Assembly: GCF_039566955.1 (NCBI RefSeq)
Contig: NZ_CP154796.1
Span: 2,728,001 to 2,792,000, forward strand
Origin: Micromonospora sp. DSM 45708
GTDB lineage: Bacteria > Actinomycetota > Actinomycetes > Mycobacteriales > Micromonosporaceae
Direction of reading: 5' to 3'
DNA: 64,000 nt
Positions within the stretch are counted from its first letter, which is position 1, and each line of letters opens with the position of its first letter. The translations under genes were made by a program, and so were the position numbers. A model generated the notes under the pieces. That model was not told where the DNA came from. It ran no database searches and saw only the letters and a program-made list of their open reading frames with translations. Below, piece by piece: positions 8,230 through 17,961 of this stretch.

Positions 8230-8481
8230 ATGGTTGCCTGGGAGTACGCGTTGCTGGTCCGCCGCTATCAGGGGCAGGGCCGGAATTTCCACGTCTCGTT
8301 CGTCTGGTACGGCCCGGACGGGTCCCGCACCGACGTCACCGCGTACGGCGACACCGCGGTCGCGCATCTCAACCGGGTCGGCCGCGAGGGCTGGGAGCTG
8401 GTGACCGCCGCCGAGGACGTGAACAACGTGCAGGGCAGCACCGAGGTGCACCGCTACCACCTCAAGCGCCCGCTGCGCTGA
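8230..8481 (+). CDS. Small conserved-type protein, DUF4177-like
   Basis: 83 residues from ATG 8230, chosen over GTG 8191 because the GATAAT box lies at 8218-8223. It begins WEYALLVRRYQGQGRNFHV and ends with GREGWELVTAAEDV and EVHRYHLKR. The pattern of an aromatic start, a variable middle and an EGWELV segment followed by a final beta strand is that of short DUF4177-type proteins, which have no known function. No signal peptide or membrane segment. It is a single-gene unit ending in a strong hairpin shared with convergent glyA. Confidence 0.6.
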   Translation: MVAWEYALLVRRYQGQGRNFHVSFVWYGPDGSRTDVTAYGDTAVAHLNRVGREGWELVTAAEDVNNVQGSTEVHRYHLKRPLR

Positions 8482-8522
8482 CGGCAGGGGCCGGCACCCG
8501 CGCCGGGTGCCGGCCCCTGCCG
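8482..8522. terminator. Bidirectional hairpin between DUF4177-like gene and glyA
   Basis: A perfect 19-base-pair stem (8482-8500 with 8504-8522) with a 3-base loop between two convergent genes. There is no U tract on either side. Confidence 0.75.
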
Positions 8523-8534
8523 GATGACAGCGGC

Positions 8535-9971
8535 TCAGCCCAGGGTGACCTCGGGGTAGAGCGGGAACGGGGTGAGCAGGTCGGCGGCCTGCTTGCCGAC
8601 CTGCTCGGCCACCGCCGGGTCCAGCACGTACTTCGCCTTCGACGGGCCGCCGTCCGGGCCGGTGCCGGCGGTGGTCCGGGTGAGCACGGTGTGGATCAGC
8701 TCGGCGGTCGCGTCCATCTCGGCGGCGCCCAGCCCCCGGGTGGTCAGCGCCGGCGTGCCGATCCGGATGCCGGAGGTGTACCACGCGCCGTTCGGGTCCT
8801 GCGGCACGGCGTTGCGGTTGGTCACGATGCCGGAGTCCAGCAGCGCCTGCTCGGCCTGCCGGCCGGTCAGGCCGTAGCCGGAGACGTCGATGAGCACCAG
8901 GTGGTTGTCGGTGCCACCGGTGACCAGCGTCGCGCCCCGGCTCAGCAGCCCGTCGGCGAGCGCCTGCGCGTTGTCCACGATCCGCTGGGCGTAGTCGGCG
9001 AAGTCGGGACGCCGCGCCTCGGCCAGCGCGACCGCCTTGGCGGCCATCACGTGCGGCAGCGGGCCGCCGAGCACCATCGGGCAGCCGCGGTCGACCTGGT
9101 CGGCCAGCTCCGGGCCGCAGAGCACCATGCCGCCGCGCGGCCCGCGCAGCGACTTGTGCGTGGTGGTGGTGACGATGTGCGCGTGCGGCACCGGGTCGAA
9201 GTCGCCGGTGAAGACCTTGCCGGCGACCAGGCCGGCGAAGTGCGCCATGTCGACCATGAACGTGGCGCCGACCTCGTCGGCGATCTCCCGCATGATCCGG
9301 AAGTTGACCTTCCGCGGGTACGCCGAGTAGCCGGCGACCAGGACCAGCGGCCGGAACTCCCGGGCCGCCTCGGCGACCCGGTCGTAGTCGACCAGCCCGG
9401 TGGCCGGGTCGGTGCCGTAGCTGCGCTGGTCGAACATCTTGCCGGAGATGTTCGGCCGGAACCCGTGGGTGAGGTGGCCGCCGGCGTCCAGCGACATGCC
9501 CAGCATCCGCTGGTCGCCCAGCTCCCGGCGCAACGCGAACCAGTCCGCCTCGGTCAGGTCGTTGACGTGCCGGACCTGCGCCTTGCGCAGCGCGGGGGAC
9601 TCGACCCGGTCGGCCAGGATCGCCCAGAACGCGACCAGGTTGGCGTCGATGCCGGAATGCGGCTGCACGTACGCGTGGGCGGCCCCGAACAGCTCCCGGG
9701 CGTGCTCGGCGGCGAGCGCCTCGACGGTGTCCACGTTCTGGCAGCCGGCGTAGAAGCGGCGCCCGACGGTGCCCTCGGCGTACTTGTCGCTGAACCAGTT
9801 CCCCATGGCCAGCAGCGTCGCGGGGGAGGCGTAGTTCTCACTGGCGATCAACTTCAGCGACTCGCGCTGGTCGGCCAGCTCCGCCCCGATGGCGTCCGCC
9901 ACCCGCGGCTCGACGGCGCGGATCACCTCCAGCGCGCTGCGGAAGGCGGTGGACTCGGCGTTGTGCGACAT
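8535..9971 (-). CDS. glyA: Serine hydroxymethyltransferase
   Basis: 478 residues. PLP enzyme interconverting serine and glycine while loading tetrahydrofolate with a one-carbon unit. The PLP lysine is K273 in [14 protein letters not shown]; other family blocks are [28 protein letters not shown] and [13 protein letters not shown]. It is about 60 residues longer than the usual bacterial GlyA, with an insertion around residues 130-190 and an extended C terminus; I recall this long form as a second SHMT class in actinomycetes. AGGAGG lies 3 bases before the ATG. A ZTP riboswitch immediately upstream (9996-10074) implies induction when 10-formyl-THF is short. Monocistronic. Confidence 0.95.
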   Translation of the reverse strand: MSHNAESTAFRSALEVIRAVEPRVADAIGAELADQRESLKLIASENYASPATLLAMGNWFSDKYAEGTVGRRFYAGCQNVDTVEALAAEHARELFGAAHAYVQPHSGIDANLVAFWAILADRVESPALRKAQVRHVNDLTEADWFALRRELGDQRMLGMSLDAGGHLTHGFRPNISGKMFDQRSYGTDPATGLVDYDRVAEAAREFRPLVLVAGYSAYPRKVNFRIMREIADEVGATFMVDMAHFAGLVAGKVFTGDFDPVPHAHIVTTTTHKSLRGPRGGMVLCGPELADQVDRGCPMVLGGPLPHVMAAKAVALAEARRPDFADYAQRIVDNAQALADGLLSRGATLVTGGTDNHLVLIDVSGYGLTGRQAEQALLDSGIVTNRNAVPQDPNGAWYTSGIRIGTPALTTRGLGAAEMDATAELIHTVLTRTTAGTGPDGGPSKAKYVLDPAVAEQVGKQAADLLTPFPLYPEVTLG

Positions 9972-9995
9972 GCGACCTCCTGGTGACGTGCGGAA

Positions 9996-10074
9996 GGCCC
10001 AGGCGCTCGGCAGGCGTCCTCATGACGAGGCCGCTCCCCGATGGTGCTCCATCTCCACGCGCCAGTCACGGCCC
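9996..10074 (-). promoter_or_regulatory. ZTP riboswitch (pfl motif) controlling glyA
   Basis: On the minus strand the leader has the conserved pfl-motif blocks in order: GGGCCGTGACTGGCG (from 10074), a stem ending ACCATCGGGGAGCG, then CCGAGCGCCTGGGCC ending near 9997. GTGACTGGCG, CGGGGAGCG and CGCCTGGGC are the signature elements of ZTP/ZMP aptamers, whose usual targets include glyA. Only about 20 bases separate the aptamer from the AGGAGG site, with no terminator hairpin, so control is probably at translation initiation. ZTP binding is expected to turn expression on. Confidence 0.9.
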
Positions 10075-10080
10075 GTGCCG

Positions 10081-10086
10081 ATCCTA
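10081..10086 (-). promoter_or_regulatory. -10 element for glyA
   Basis: TAGGAT on the minus strand (10086 to 10081) ends 7 bases before the first riboswitch base, so the transcript would start at the edge of the aptamer. No good -35 is visible. Confidence 0.5.
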
Positions 10087-10130
10087 GCGGTCCGCCCCGG
10101 ACCGGACCTGCGGGGCTCGGCCGGCCCGGG

Positions 10131-10184
10131 TGTAAGGACGGGCCCCTCCTTGACGCCTCGCGTCGAGCAGGGGCCCCTTCTCAC
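10131..10184. repeat. Micromonospora-type palindromic spacer repeat, probable terminator
   Basis: GGGCCCCT (from 10140) pairs with AGGGGCCCC (10169-10177) around TTGACGCCTCGCGTCGAG, with flanking TAAGGA and CTTCTCA extending the symmetry. I recall near-identical elements scattered between genes in Micromonospora and Salinispora genomes. Here it follows the hemerythrin gene and precedes the glyA promoter, so it probably ends hemerythrin transcription. No second copy was seen in this window. Confidence 0.6.
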
Positions 10185-10191
10185 CTGCGCG

Positions 10192-10692
10192 TCAGGCGTC
10201 CACGGCGTCCCGCGCCTTCTTCAGCGCCTTCGGGGCGGTCGGCGTCTTCGGCGCCGTCGGCCGCAGGTCCAGCATGCGCTGGCCGATCTCCTGGAGCTGG
10301 TTACGGCCGAGCGCCTCGCGCACCTTCGGGAACCACTCCTGCTCCTCCTCCTCGACGTGGTGCAGCACGTTCTCGATCAGCACCGTCGTCTTGGCGACGA
10401 ACCGCTCGTCGTCGGCGTCCATGGCGGCCAGCTCGAGGCAGAGCACGTCCGCCACGTGGTGCTCCTCGTACGACTCGAGGATGTCGTCCTCGACGTCCGG
10501 CACCAGTTTGCGGACCTCCGGGTACATCACCTCGTTCTCCAGGTAGGTGTGCACCGTCAGCGCCTCGAGGATCTGCGTGACGATCTTCCCGCGCCGGCTC
10601 GCCGGCCCGTCCTCGGCATCCTGGAACGCCGTGAACAGGCGGCGGATCTCCTTGTGGTCCTCCTTGAGCAGGACGATCGCGTCGGTGGACAC
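10192..10692 (-). CDS. Hemerythrin/HHE-domain protein with basic tail
   Basis: 166 residues. Four-helix HHE domain with the expected iron ligands spread over LKEDHKEIRR, HTYLENEVMYPEV, EEHHVAD and HHVEEEEQEWFPKV. Such cytosolic proteins bind a di-iron centre and are linked to oxygen, iron or nitrosative-stress sensing. After about residue 142 there is an Ala/Lys/Pro tail (PTAPKTPTAPKALKK) resembling histone-like or nucleic-acid-binding tails. GTG start at 10692 with AGGAGG about 8 bases upstream. Single-gene unit followed by the palindromic spacer. Specific role unknown. Confidence 0.85.
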   Translation of the reverse strand: MSTDAIVLLKEDHKEIRRLFTAFQDAEDGPASRRGKIVTQILEALTVHTYLENEVMYPEVRKLVPDVEDDILESYEEHHVADVLCLELAAMDADDERFVAKTTVLIENVLHHVEEEEQEWFPKVREALGRNQLQEIGQRMLDLRPTAPKTPTAPKALKKARDAVDA

Positions 10693-10753
10693 CGGGTTAC
10701 CTCCTAGGTCGACTGATGATGCCCCCCTACCCGGCGTCCGACCAGGACAAACA

Positions 10754-10785
10754 GACCGGGCCCGGCGATCGCGCCGGGCCCGGTC
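10754..10785 (-). terminator. Hairpin terminator after the subtilisin gene
   Basis: A 14-base-pair perfect stem (10754-10767 with 10772-10785) with a 4-base loop. It lies downstream of the minus-strand protease gene and upstream of the hemerythrin gene. Confidence 0.7.
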
Positions 10786-10800
10786 CGTGGGTGCGGCGGG

Positions 10801-12285
<1,485 letters not shown>

Positions 12286-12400
12286 ACGTACTCCCAGGGG
12301 GCCGATCCGGTGGAGGGCGGGCAGACTGCGCGCCCTTCACCGGACCAGCGCCGGAACGCCGTGTGGTGTTACACACACCCCCGTCGCCGGGTGTCGGCCG

Positions 12401-13264
12401 TCAGACCGTCGCGATCGTGTACGGGATCTCGTCGAGCAGCTCACGGGCCAGGAAGCCGATCCGGCCGTAGCGGGGCACCAGCCGCTGCCCGCTGACCGCG
12501 TGCGCGAACGCCGCCCAGCACGCGGCCTGCGCCGGGTCGGCGCCGCGGGAGAGCAGCCCGGCCAGCAGCCCGGCCCGCACGTCGCCGCTGCCGGAGGTGC
12601 CCAGCCCGGCGTCGCCGCTCTCCTCCCGCCAGGCCCGGCCGTCCGGGGTGGCGATGTGCCCGTACAGCGAGACCACCGCGTCGTACCGGCCGGCCAGCTC
12701 CACCGCCTCGGCGTCCAGGTCGTCGCCGGGGTCACGGCCGAGCAGGTGACGGGCCTCGGTGAGGTTCGGCGTGAGCACCACCCTGCGGCCGGAGCCGACC
12801 AGCAGGTCCGGCTCGTGGCTGAGCGCGCCGAGCGCGTACGCGTCGAGCACCAGGGCCGTCTCCCGGCCGGCCGCGTCGAGCACCAGGCGCAGCAGCTCCC
12901 GGGTGGCGTCGATGTCGGTCAGCCCGGGGCCGACCGCCACCACGTCCGCGTCGGCGACCAGGCCGCCCAGCACGTCGCCGGGGTCGCCCCGGACCGCACC
13001 CTCGCCGGTTTCCGGCAGGCCGATTACCAGTGCCTCCGGGACCTGGATGCTCAGCGCGGTGGCGGTGGACTCGGGGGCGGCGAGCTGGAGCACGCCGGCG
13101 CCGGCGCGCAGCGCGGCGACGCCGGCCAGCAGCACCGCCCCCGGCGTGAACCGGGACCCGCCGACCACCAGCACCGTGCCGCGCGCCTCCTTGCCGCCGG
13201 AGGGCACGGGCAGCGCCCAGTCCCGCAGCAGCGCGGGGGTGATCACGTCAGACCGGCTCGGCAT
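12401..13264 (-). CDS. nnrD: ADP-dependent NAD(P)H-hydrate dehydratase
   Basis: 287 residues. Ribokinase-fold repair enzyme that dehydrates S-NAD(P)HX with ADP. Signatures: LVVGGSRFTPGAVLLAGVAALRAGAG near the N terminus, VAVGPGL, LDAYAL, LTPNLTEARHLL and the anion-hole and catalytic-Asp segment GTSGSGDVRAGLLAGLL. The partner epimerase domain (NnrE) is not fused and not nearby. Overlaps the phosphatase gene by 17 bases (13248-13264), so the two are co-transcribed with this gene second. Shares no terminator with the protease downstream that I can identify. Confidence 0.85.
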   Translation of the reverse strand: MPSRSDVITPALLRDWALPVPSGGKEARGTVLVVGGSRFTPGAVLLAGVAALRAGAGVLQLAAPESTATALSIQVPEALVIGLPETGEGAVRGDPGDVLGGLVADADVVAVGPGLTDIDATRELLRLVLDAAGRETALVLDAYALGALSHEPDLLVGSGRRVVLTPNLTEARHLLGRDPGDDLDAEAVELAGRYDAVVSLYGHIATPDGRAWREESGDAGLGTSGSGDVRAGLLAGLLSRGADPAQAACWAAFAHAVSGQRLVPRYGRIGFLARELLDEIPYTIATV

Positions 13265-13979
13265 GGATCTCGTCCTCCCTGGTGGGCCGCGCCCCCTGCC
13301 GGTGCAGGTGGGTCACGTCGTTGAACATCTCCGGCGCGAGCCGGCCGGCGCCGTCGGCCCGCCAGCCGGTGACCGAGCAGTTGGCGATCACGTGCTCGCG
13401 GGTGAGCGCCATCAGCTCCGCCTCGGTGAGCCCCTCCACCAGGTAGCGGAGCAGGAAGACCAGCGCGTCGTGGCCGAACAGCAGCACCCGGCCGCCCTCG
13501 TGGTCGCGGCGCAGGTCACCGAGGAGGGTCCGGAGCCGCAGCGCCACGTCGGTCCAGGACTCGCCGCCGGGCGGCCGGTAGTAGAACTTGCCGAGCCGGT
13601 CCCGTCGCCGCGCCTCCTGCGGGTGGCGTCGGCGCACGCCGTGCCCGGTGAGCCCGTCGAGGATGCCCAGCTCCCGGTCGCGCAGCCGCTCGTCGCGGCT
13701 CATCGGCACCCCGGTGCCGGCCAGCGCCAGCTCGGCGGTGCGCACCGCGCGCAGGTACGGCGACACCACCGCCACCGCGGGCCGGCGCTCCGCGGGCAGG
13801 CCGGCCAGCCACCGGCCGGTCGCCCGGGCCTGTTCCTCGCCGGTGGGCGACAGCGGCACGTCCGCGTCCCGGTGGGTGAGGTCGATCAGCTCGGCGCCGG
13901 ACGTCTCGGCCGCGGTGGCCGCGACGTTCGCGGTGCTCTCGCCGTGCCGCACGATCCAGAGTGCCGCCAACTCCGCCAT
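13248..13979 (-). CDS. Histidine phosphatase superfamily protein (phosphoglycerate-mutase-like)
   Basis: 243 residues. Phosphohistidine motif WIVRHGES (H about 12), then SPTGEEQARATGRWL, VSPYLRAVRTAEL (catalytic Arg), the acid-donor region RDRELGILDG and the second His in LLFGHDALVFLL. Members dephosphorylate sugar phosphates or nucleotides or act as mutases; nothing here picks a substrate. First gene of a two-gene operon with nnrD (17-base overlap), divergent from the LigD-type polymerase gene. Coupling to nnrD hints at nucleotide-cofactor turnover, which is only an inference. Confidence 0.8.
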   Translation of the reverse strand: MAELAALWIVRHGESTANVAATAAETSGAELIDLTHRDADVPLSPTGEEQARATGRWLAGLPAERRPAVAVVSPYLRAVRTAELALAGTGVPMSRDERLRDRELGILDGLTGHGVRRRHPQEARRRDRLGKFYYRPPGGESWTDVALRLRTLLGDLRRDHEGGRVLLFGHDALVFLLRYLVEGLTEAELMALTREHVIANCSVTGWRADGAGRLAPEMFNDVTHLHRQGARPTREDEIHAEPV

Positions 13980-14070
13980 GCGGCTCCCGGTACCCGGGCC
14001 CCGCGCCCGGTAACCGCACCGGCCCCGCTGATCACCTGAGCAGTTGCCCGCGCGACGCCGGTCGGTGCCC

Positions 14071-14076
14071 TACGGT
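14071..14076 (+). promoter_or_regulatory. -10 element, leaderless promoter of the LigD-type polymerase gene
   Basis: TACGGT is 7 bases before GTG 14084; no ribosome-binding site is present. The spacing fits transcription starting at the start codon. Confidence 0.5.
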
Positions 14077-14083
14077 GGTCTGC

Positions 14084-15058
14084 GTGGCGACCGCGGCGGC
14101 CGAGGAGATCCGGGTGGGGGAGCGGCTGGTCCGCGTCTCCAACCCCGACAAGCCCTACTTTCCCGAGCGCGGGCTGACCAAGCTGGACGTGGTGCGCTAC
14201 TTCCTCGCCGTCGGTGACGGCGTCCTGCGCGCGCTGCGGGACCGGCCCACCATGCTGGAACGCTGGCCGCGCGGCGTGTTCGAGGGCGCGACGATCGCCA
14301 CCCGGCAGACCAACAAAGGCGACGCGTTCTACCAGAAGCGGCTGCCGGCCGGCGCGCCCGACTGGGTGCGCACCGCGCACATCACGTTCCCCAGCGGACG
14401 GACCGCCGACGAGGTGGCGCCGAGCGAGTTGGCGGTGGTGATCTGGGCGGCGAACCTGGGCACGCTGCGGTTCCACCCGTGGCCGGTGTCGAAGGCCGAC
14501 GTGGAGCACCCCGACCAGCTGCGCATCGACCTGGACCCGATGCCCGGGGTGGAGTTCGCCCAGGTGGTGCCGGTGGCCCACGAGGTGCGGGCGTTCCTCG
14601 CCGAGCTGGGCCTGGAGGGCTACCCGAAGACCACCGGCGGTCGGGGCCTGCACGTCTACCTGTCGATCGAGCCGCGCTGGAGCTTCGGGGAGTGCCGGCG
14701 GGCGGTGCTGGCGCTCGGCCTCGAGATGCAGCGCCGGCGGCCGGACCTGGTCACCACCACCTGGTGGCGGGACCAGCGGGACCGGCCGGTCTTCGTCGAC
14801 TACAACCAGATGGCCCGCGACCACACCATGACGTCGGCGTACTCGATCCGGCCCACGCCCCGGGCGCTGGTCTCGGCGCCGCTGGACTGGGCCGAGCTGG
14901 ACGACGCCCGGCCGGAGGACTTCGACGTGCTCAGCATGCCGGCCCGCTTCGCCGACCGGGGCGACCCGCACGCCGGCCTGGACGCTCGCCGGCACTCGCT
15001 GGAACCGCTGCTGGAACTGGCCGACCGGGAGGGCCTGGAGCCGCCGCCGGAGCGTTGA
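14084..15058 (+). CDS. LigD-type polymerase/primase domain protein (NHEJ-associated)
   Basis: 324 residues. Archaeo-eukaryotic-primase-fold polymerase domain as in LigD: SNPDKPYFPERGLTKLDVV at the start, RQTNKGDAFYQKR, the metal-binding DLDP in RIDLDPMPG, TTGGRGLHVY, and VDYNQMARDHTM with SAYSIRP near the end. It is stand-alone, with no ligase or phosphoesterase domain attached and no Ku gene in the window. Such PolDom proteins fill gaps with ribonucleotides during non-homologous end joining. Start GTG 14084 is set by the leaderless -10 box; the frame is open upstream to 13961 without support. Converges on the Lrp gene with a 4-base gap. Confidence 0.88.
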   Translation: MATAAAEEIRVGERLVRVSNPDKPYFPERGLTKLDVVRYFLAVGDGVLRALRDRPTMLERWPRGVFEGATIATRQTNKGDAFYQKRLPAGAPDWVRTAHITFPSGRTADEVAPSELAVVIWAANLGTLRFHPWPVSKADVEHPDQLRIDLDPMPGVEFAQVVPVAHEVRAFLAELGLEGYPKTTGGRGLHVYLSIEPRWSFGECRRAVLALGLEMQRRRPDLVTTTWWRDQRDRPVFVDYNQMARDHTMTSAYSIRPTPRALVSAPLDWAELDDARPEDFDVLSMPARFADRGDPHAGLDARRHSLEPLLELADREGLEPPPER

Positions 15059-15062
15059 GCCG

Positions 15063-15578
15063 TCAGGCCCAGGGGCTCAGCGTCCCGTCGAACTCCTCGA
15101 AGACCAGCCAGGTGCGGGTGGAGAGCACGCCGGCGATGCTCTGCACCCGGTCCAGCACCACGTCCCGCAGCGTGGCGTTGTCCGGCGCGCGGACCAGCGC
15201 CAGCACGTCGTGCTCGCCACTGAGCAGCGCCGCGTGCTCGATGTAACGCACCTGGGCCAGCTCGGCGGAGACCTCCCGCCAGGTGTTCTGCTCGATGGTC
15301 AGCGCGATGTACGCCGACGTGCCCAGCCCGGCCGGCTCCGGCGCCACCCGCGCGGTGAAGCCGGTCAGCACGCCGTCGCGCAGCAGCCGCTCCACCCGGG
15401 CGTACGCGTTGGTGCGCGAGACGTGCACGCGTTCGGCCAGCGTCCGGATGGAGAGCCGGGCGTCCGCCACCAGTTCGCGCAGGATCCGCCGGTCGACCTC
15501 GTCGAGCGGCCCGACCGAACGTCCCGTTCCGGTCGCCGTGCCCGCTGTGGCGCCGGTCTCCTGGCTCACTCCGCTCAT
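15063..15578 (-). CDS. Lrp/AsnC-family transcriptional regulator
   Basis: 171 residues. Winged helix: LDEVDRRILRELVADARLSIRTLAERVHVSRTNAYARVERLLRDGVL (about 25-71), followed by a RAM/ACT ligand domain ending in LVFEEFDGTLSPWA. Lrp proteins sense amino acids or 2-oxo acids and form octamers. It lies divergent from a 2-oxoacid dehydrogenase operon (96-base gap), the arrangement of BkdR-type regulators controlling branched-chain 2-oxoacid degradation. Inference: it regulates that operon and itself. The first 20 residues are Gly/Thr-rich and variable. I could not define its operator with confidence; TTGAGTCAATC at 15615-15625 is a candidate core. Confidence 0.88.
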   Translation of the reverse strand: MSGVSQETGATAGTATGTGRSVGPLDEVDRRILRELVADARLSIRTLAERVHVSRTNAYARVERLLRDGVLTGFTARVAPEPAGLGTSAYIALTIEQNTWREVSAELAQVRYIEHAALLSGEHDVLALVRAPDNATLRDVVLDRVQSIAGVLSTRTWLVFEEFDGTLSPWA

Positions 15579-15674
15579 CCTCCCGTGCCATCCGTCCCGC
15601 GTTCATCGCGGATGTTGAGTCAATCATCCATGAGCAGGAGCATAGGGCCACCACACGTCCAGGAGGTCCCCGCC

Positions 15675-16847
15675 GTGACGACCACACCCCAGGCGGTCCG
15701 CAGGGCATCCCCGCGTACCCGCCGACCGGCCACCCCGGCCGCACCCGACCCGTCGGCCGGCCTGCTGCCACGGCCCGAGCCGGTCCGGCTGCTCGACCCG
15801 GACGGCACCGCGCTGCCGGCCCGCGACGACTACCCGGCGCCGCCGGTCGAGACGCTGCACGAGATGTACCGCCGGATGGTCGTCGGCCGTCGCTTCGACA
15901 CCCAGGCCACCGCCCTGACCAAGCAGGGCCGGCTGGCCGTCTACCCGTCCGCGCGCGGCCAGGAGGCGTGCCAGGTCGGCGGCGTGCTCGCGCTGCGCGA
16001 CTCCGACTGGGTCTTCCCCACCTACCGGGAGTCGATGGCGCTGACCGCCCGCGGCCTCGACCCGGTCGAGGTGCTCACGCTGCTGCGCGGCGACTGGCAC
16101 TGCGGGTACGACCCGGCCGTCACCCGTACCGCGCCGCAGTGCACCCCGCTCGCCACCCAGTGCGTGCACGCCGCCGGTCTCGCCTACGGCGAGTCGTACC
16201 AGGGGCGGGACACCGTGGCGCTGACGTTCATCGGCGACGGCGCCACCAGCGAGGGCGACTTCCACGAGGGGATCAACTTCGCGGCCGTGTTCAAGGCGCC
16301 GGTCGTCTTCCTGGTGCAGAACAACAAGTACGCCATCAGCGTGCCGCTGTCCCGGCAGACCGCCGCGCCGAGCCTGGCGTACAAGGGCGTCGGCTACGGC
16401 GTGCCCAGCGAGCAGGTCGACGGCAACGACCCGGTGGCCGTGCTGGCGGTGCTGAACCGCGCCGTCGGGCACGCCCGCGCCGGCAAGGGCCCGTACCTGG
16501 TCGAGGCGCACACCTACCGGATGGAACCGCACACCAACGCCGACGACCAGACCCGCTACCGGGACGCCGACGAGGTCGAGGCGTGGCGCGACCGCGACCC
16601 GATCGCCCGGCTGGAGGCGTACCTGCGGGCCCGGGGCGTGCTCGACGACGCCGCGGTCGCGGCGGTCGCCGAGGAGGCCGAGGCGTACGCCGCCGCGCTG
16701 CGCCGCCGGATGGACTCCCAGCCGACCGTGGACCCGCTCAGCCTCTTCGACCACGTCTACGCCGAGCCGACGCCGCAACTCGTCGAGCAGCGGGAACTGG
16801 TCCGGGCCGAGCTGGCCGCGGCCCGCGACGAGGAGGGGGACGCCTGA
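15675..16847 (+). CDS. bkdA: 2-oxoacid (branched-chain) dehydrogenase E1 alpha
   Basis: 390 residues. Thiamine-diphosphate subunit that decarboxylates the 2-oxo acid. The TPP motif runs from G187 (GDGATSEGDFHEG) to N216-N217 (QNNKYAIS). MYRRMVVGRRFDTQATALTKQGRL and GQEACQVG are typical of BCKDH or PDH E1 alpha. Phospho-loop-like YRMEPHTNADDQTRYR near residue 280 is also typical. Start GTG 15675 has AGGAGG 8 bases upstream. First of three genes; TGATG overlap with E1 beta. The divergent Lrp regulator favours a branched-chain substrate, which in actinomycetes supplies branched fatty-acid primers, but a pyruvate role is not excluded. Confidence 0.88.
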   Translation: MTTTPQAVRRASPRTRRPATPAAPDPSAGLLPRPEPVRLLDPDGTALPARDDYPAPPVETLHEMYRRMVVGRRFDTQATALTKQGRLAVYPSARGQEACQVGGVLALRDSDWVFPTYRESMALTARGLDPVEVLTLLRGDWHCGYDPAVTRTAPQCTPLATQCVHAAGLAYGESYQGRDTVALTFIGDGATSEGDFHEGINFAAVFKAPVVFLVQNNKYAISVPLSRQTAAPSLAYKGVGYGVPSEQVDGNDPVAVLAVLNRAVGHARAGKGPYLVEAHTYRMEPHTNADDQTRYRDADEVEAWRDRDPIARLEAYLRARGVLDDAAVAAVAEEAEAYAAALRRRMDSQPTVDPLSLFDHVYAEPTPQLVEQRELVRAELAAARDEEGDA

Positions 16848-17851
16848 TGGCCACCGTGACCATGGCGAAGGCGCTCAACGCCGCGCTCGCCGACGCGATG
16901 CTCGACGACGAGCGGGTGCTCGTCTTCGGCGAGGACGTCGGCCAGCTCGGCGGCGTCTTCCGGATCACCGACGGGTTGCAGGCCCGCTTCGGCGACAAGC
17001 GGTGCTTCGACACCCCGCTCGCCGAGGCCGGCATCGTCGGCTTCGCGGTCGGTCTGGCCATGTCCGGGCTGCGGCCGGTGGTCGAGATGCAGTTCGACGC
17101 GTTCGCGTACCCGGCGTTCGAGCAGATCGCCTCGCACGTGGCGAAGCTGCGCAACCGCACCCGCGGCGCGCTCAGCGTGCCGATCGTCATCCGGGTCCCG
17201 TACGCCGGCGGCATCGGCGGCGTGGAGCACCACTGCGACTCGTCCGAGGCGTACTACGCGCACACCCCCGGCCTGAAGGTGGTCACGCCGGCGACCGTCG
17301 ACGACGCGTACTCGCTGCTGCGTGCCGCCATCGACGACCCGGACCCGGTGGTGTTCCTGGAGCCGAAGAAGCTCTACTTCGGAAGCGCGGAGGTGGAGCT
17401 GCCGGCGCGCACCGCGCCGATCGGCACCGCCGTGGTGCGCCGGCCGGGCACCGACGCGACGCTCGTCGCGTACGGCCCGGCGGTGCCGGTGGCGCTGGCC
17501 GCCGCCGAGGCGGCCCGCGAGGAGGGCTGGGACCTGGAGGTGGTCGACGTGCGCAGCATCGTGCCGTTCGACGACGCCACGGTGACCGCGTCGGTGCGCC
17601 GCACCGGCCGCTGCGTGGTGATCCAGGAGGCGCAGGGCTTCGCCGGCGTCGGCGCCGAGATCGCCGCCCGGGTGCAGGAGCGCTGCTTCCACGCGCTGCA
17701 CGCGCCGGTGCTGCGGGTGTCCGGGCTGGACATCCCCTACCCGGCGCCGATGCTGGAGCACACCCACCTGCCCTCGGTGGACCGGGTGCTGGACACCGTG
17801 GCCCGGTTGCAGTGGGACGACCAGCCCGACTCCCGGTGGGTGGCGGCATGA
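16847..17851 (+). CDS. bkdB: 2-oxoacid (branched-chain) dehydrogenase E1 beta
   Basis: 334 residues. Transketolase-like beta subunit: MAKALNAALADAMLDDERVLVFGEDVGQLGGVFRIT at the N terminus, PLAEAGIVGFAVGLA, the FDAFAYPAFEQI block and the C-terminal transketolase domain VDVRSIVPFDDATV with HAPVLRVSGLDIPYP. Forms the alpha2beta2 E1 with the preceding gene. Its ATG at 16847 shares a base with the E1 alpha stop, and its own stop overlaps the E2 start (ATGA), giving tight stoichiometric coupling. Confidence 0.9.
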   Translation: MATVTMAKALNAALADAMLDDERVLVFGEDVGQLGGVFRITDGLQARFGDKRCFDTPLAEAGIVGFAVGLAMSGLRPVVEMQFDAFAYPAFEQIASHVAKLRNRTRGALSVPIVIRVPYAGGIGGVEHHCDSSEAYYAHTPGLKVVTPATVDDAYSLLRAAIDDPDPVVFLEPKKLYFGSAEVELPARTAPIGTAVVRRPGTDATLVAYGPAVPVALAAAEAAREEGWDLEVVDVRSIVPFDDATVTASVRRTGRCVVIQEAQGFAGVGAEIAARVQERCFHALHAPVLRVSGLDIPYPAPMLEHTHLPSVDRVLDTVARLQWDDQPDSRWVAA

Positions 17852-17961
17852 GCGAACGCACCGAGCGGAGCGAGGGCCGTGAGGGCATGCCCGGTCGGCA
17901 CGGCATGAGTGAACGCACCGAGCGGAGCGAGGGCCGTGAGGGCTTGCCCGGCAAGCACGGC
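17848..17961 (+). repeat. 57-base tandem duplication at the 5' end of the E2 gene
   Basis: Two adjacent 57-base units (17848-17904 and 17905-17961) differ at only a few positions. Each starts with ATGAG(C/T)GAACGCACCGAG. The unit resembles small ATGAGCGAACGC repeats that I recall around gene starts in Micromonospora-type genomes. Confidence 0.85.

Noticed and set aside
13961..14083. Upstream extension of the LigD-type polymerase gene
   Set aside because: Would overlap the divergent phosphatase start, and the leaderless -10 box fits GTG 14084.
15579..15674. A defined Lrp operator between the regulator and the bkd operon
   Set aside because: TTGAGTCAATC and a nearby CATCCATGAG are suggestive, but no symmetric Lrp box could be fitted with confidence.
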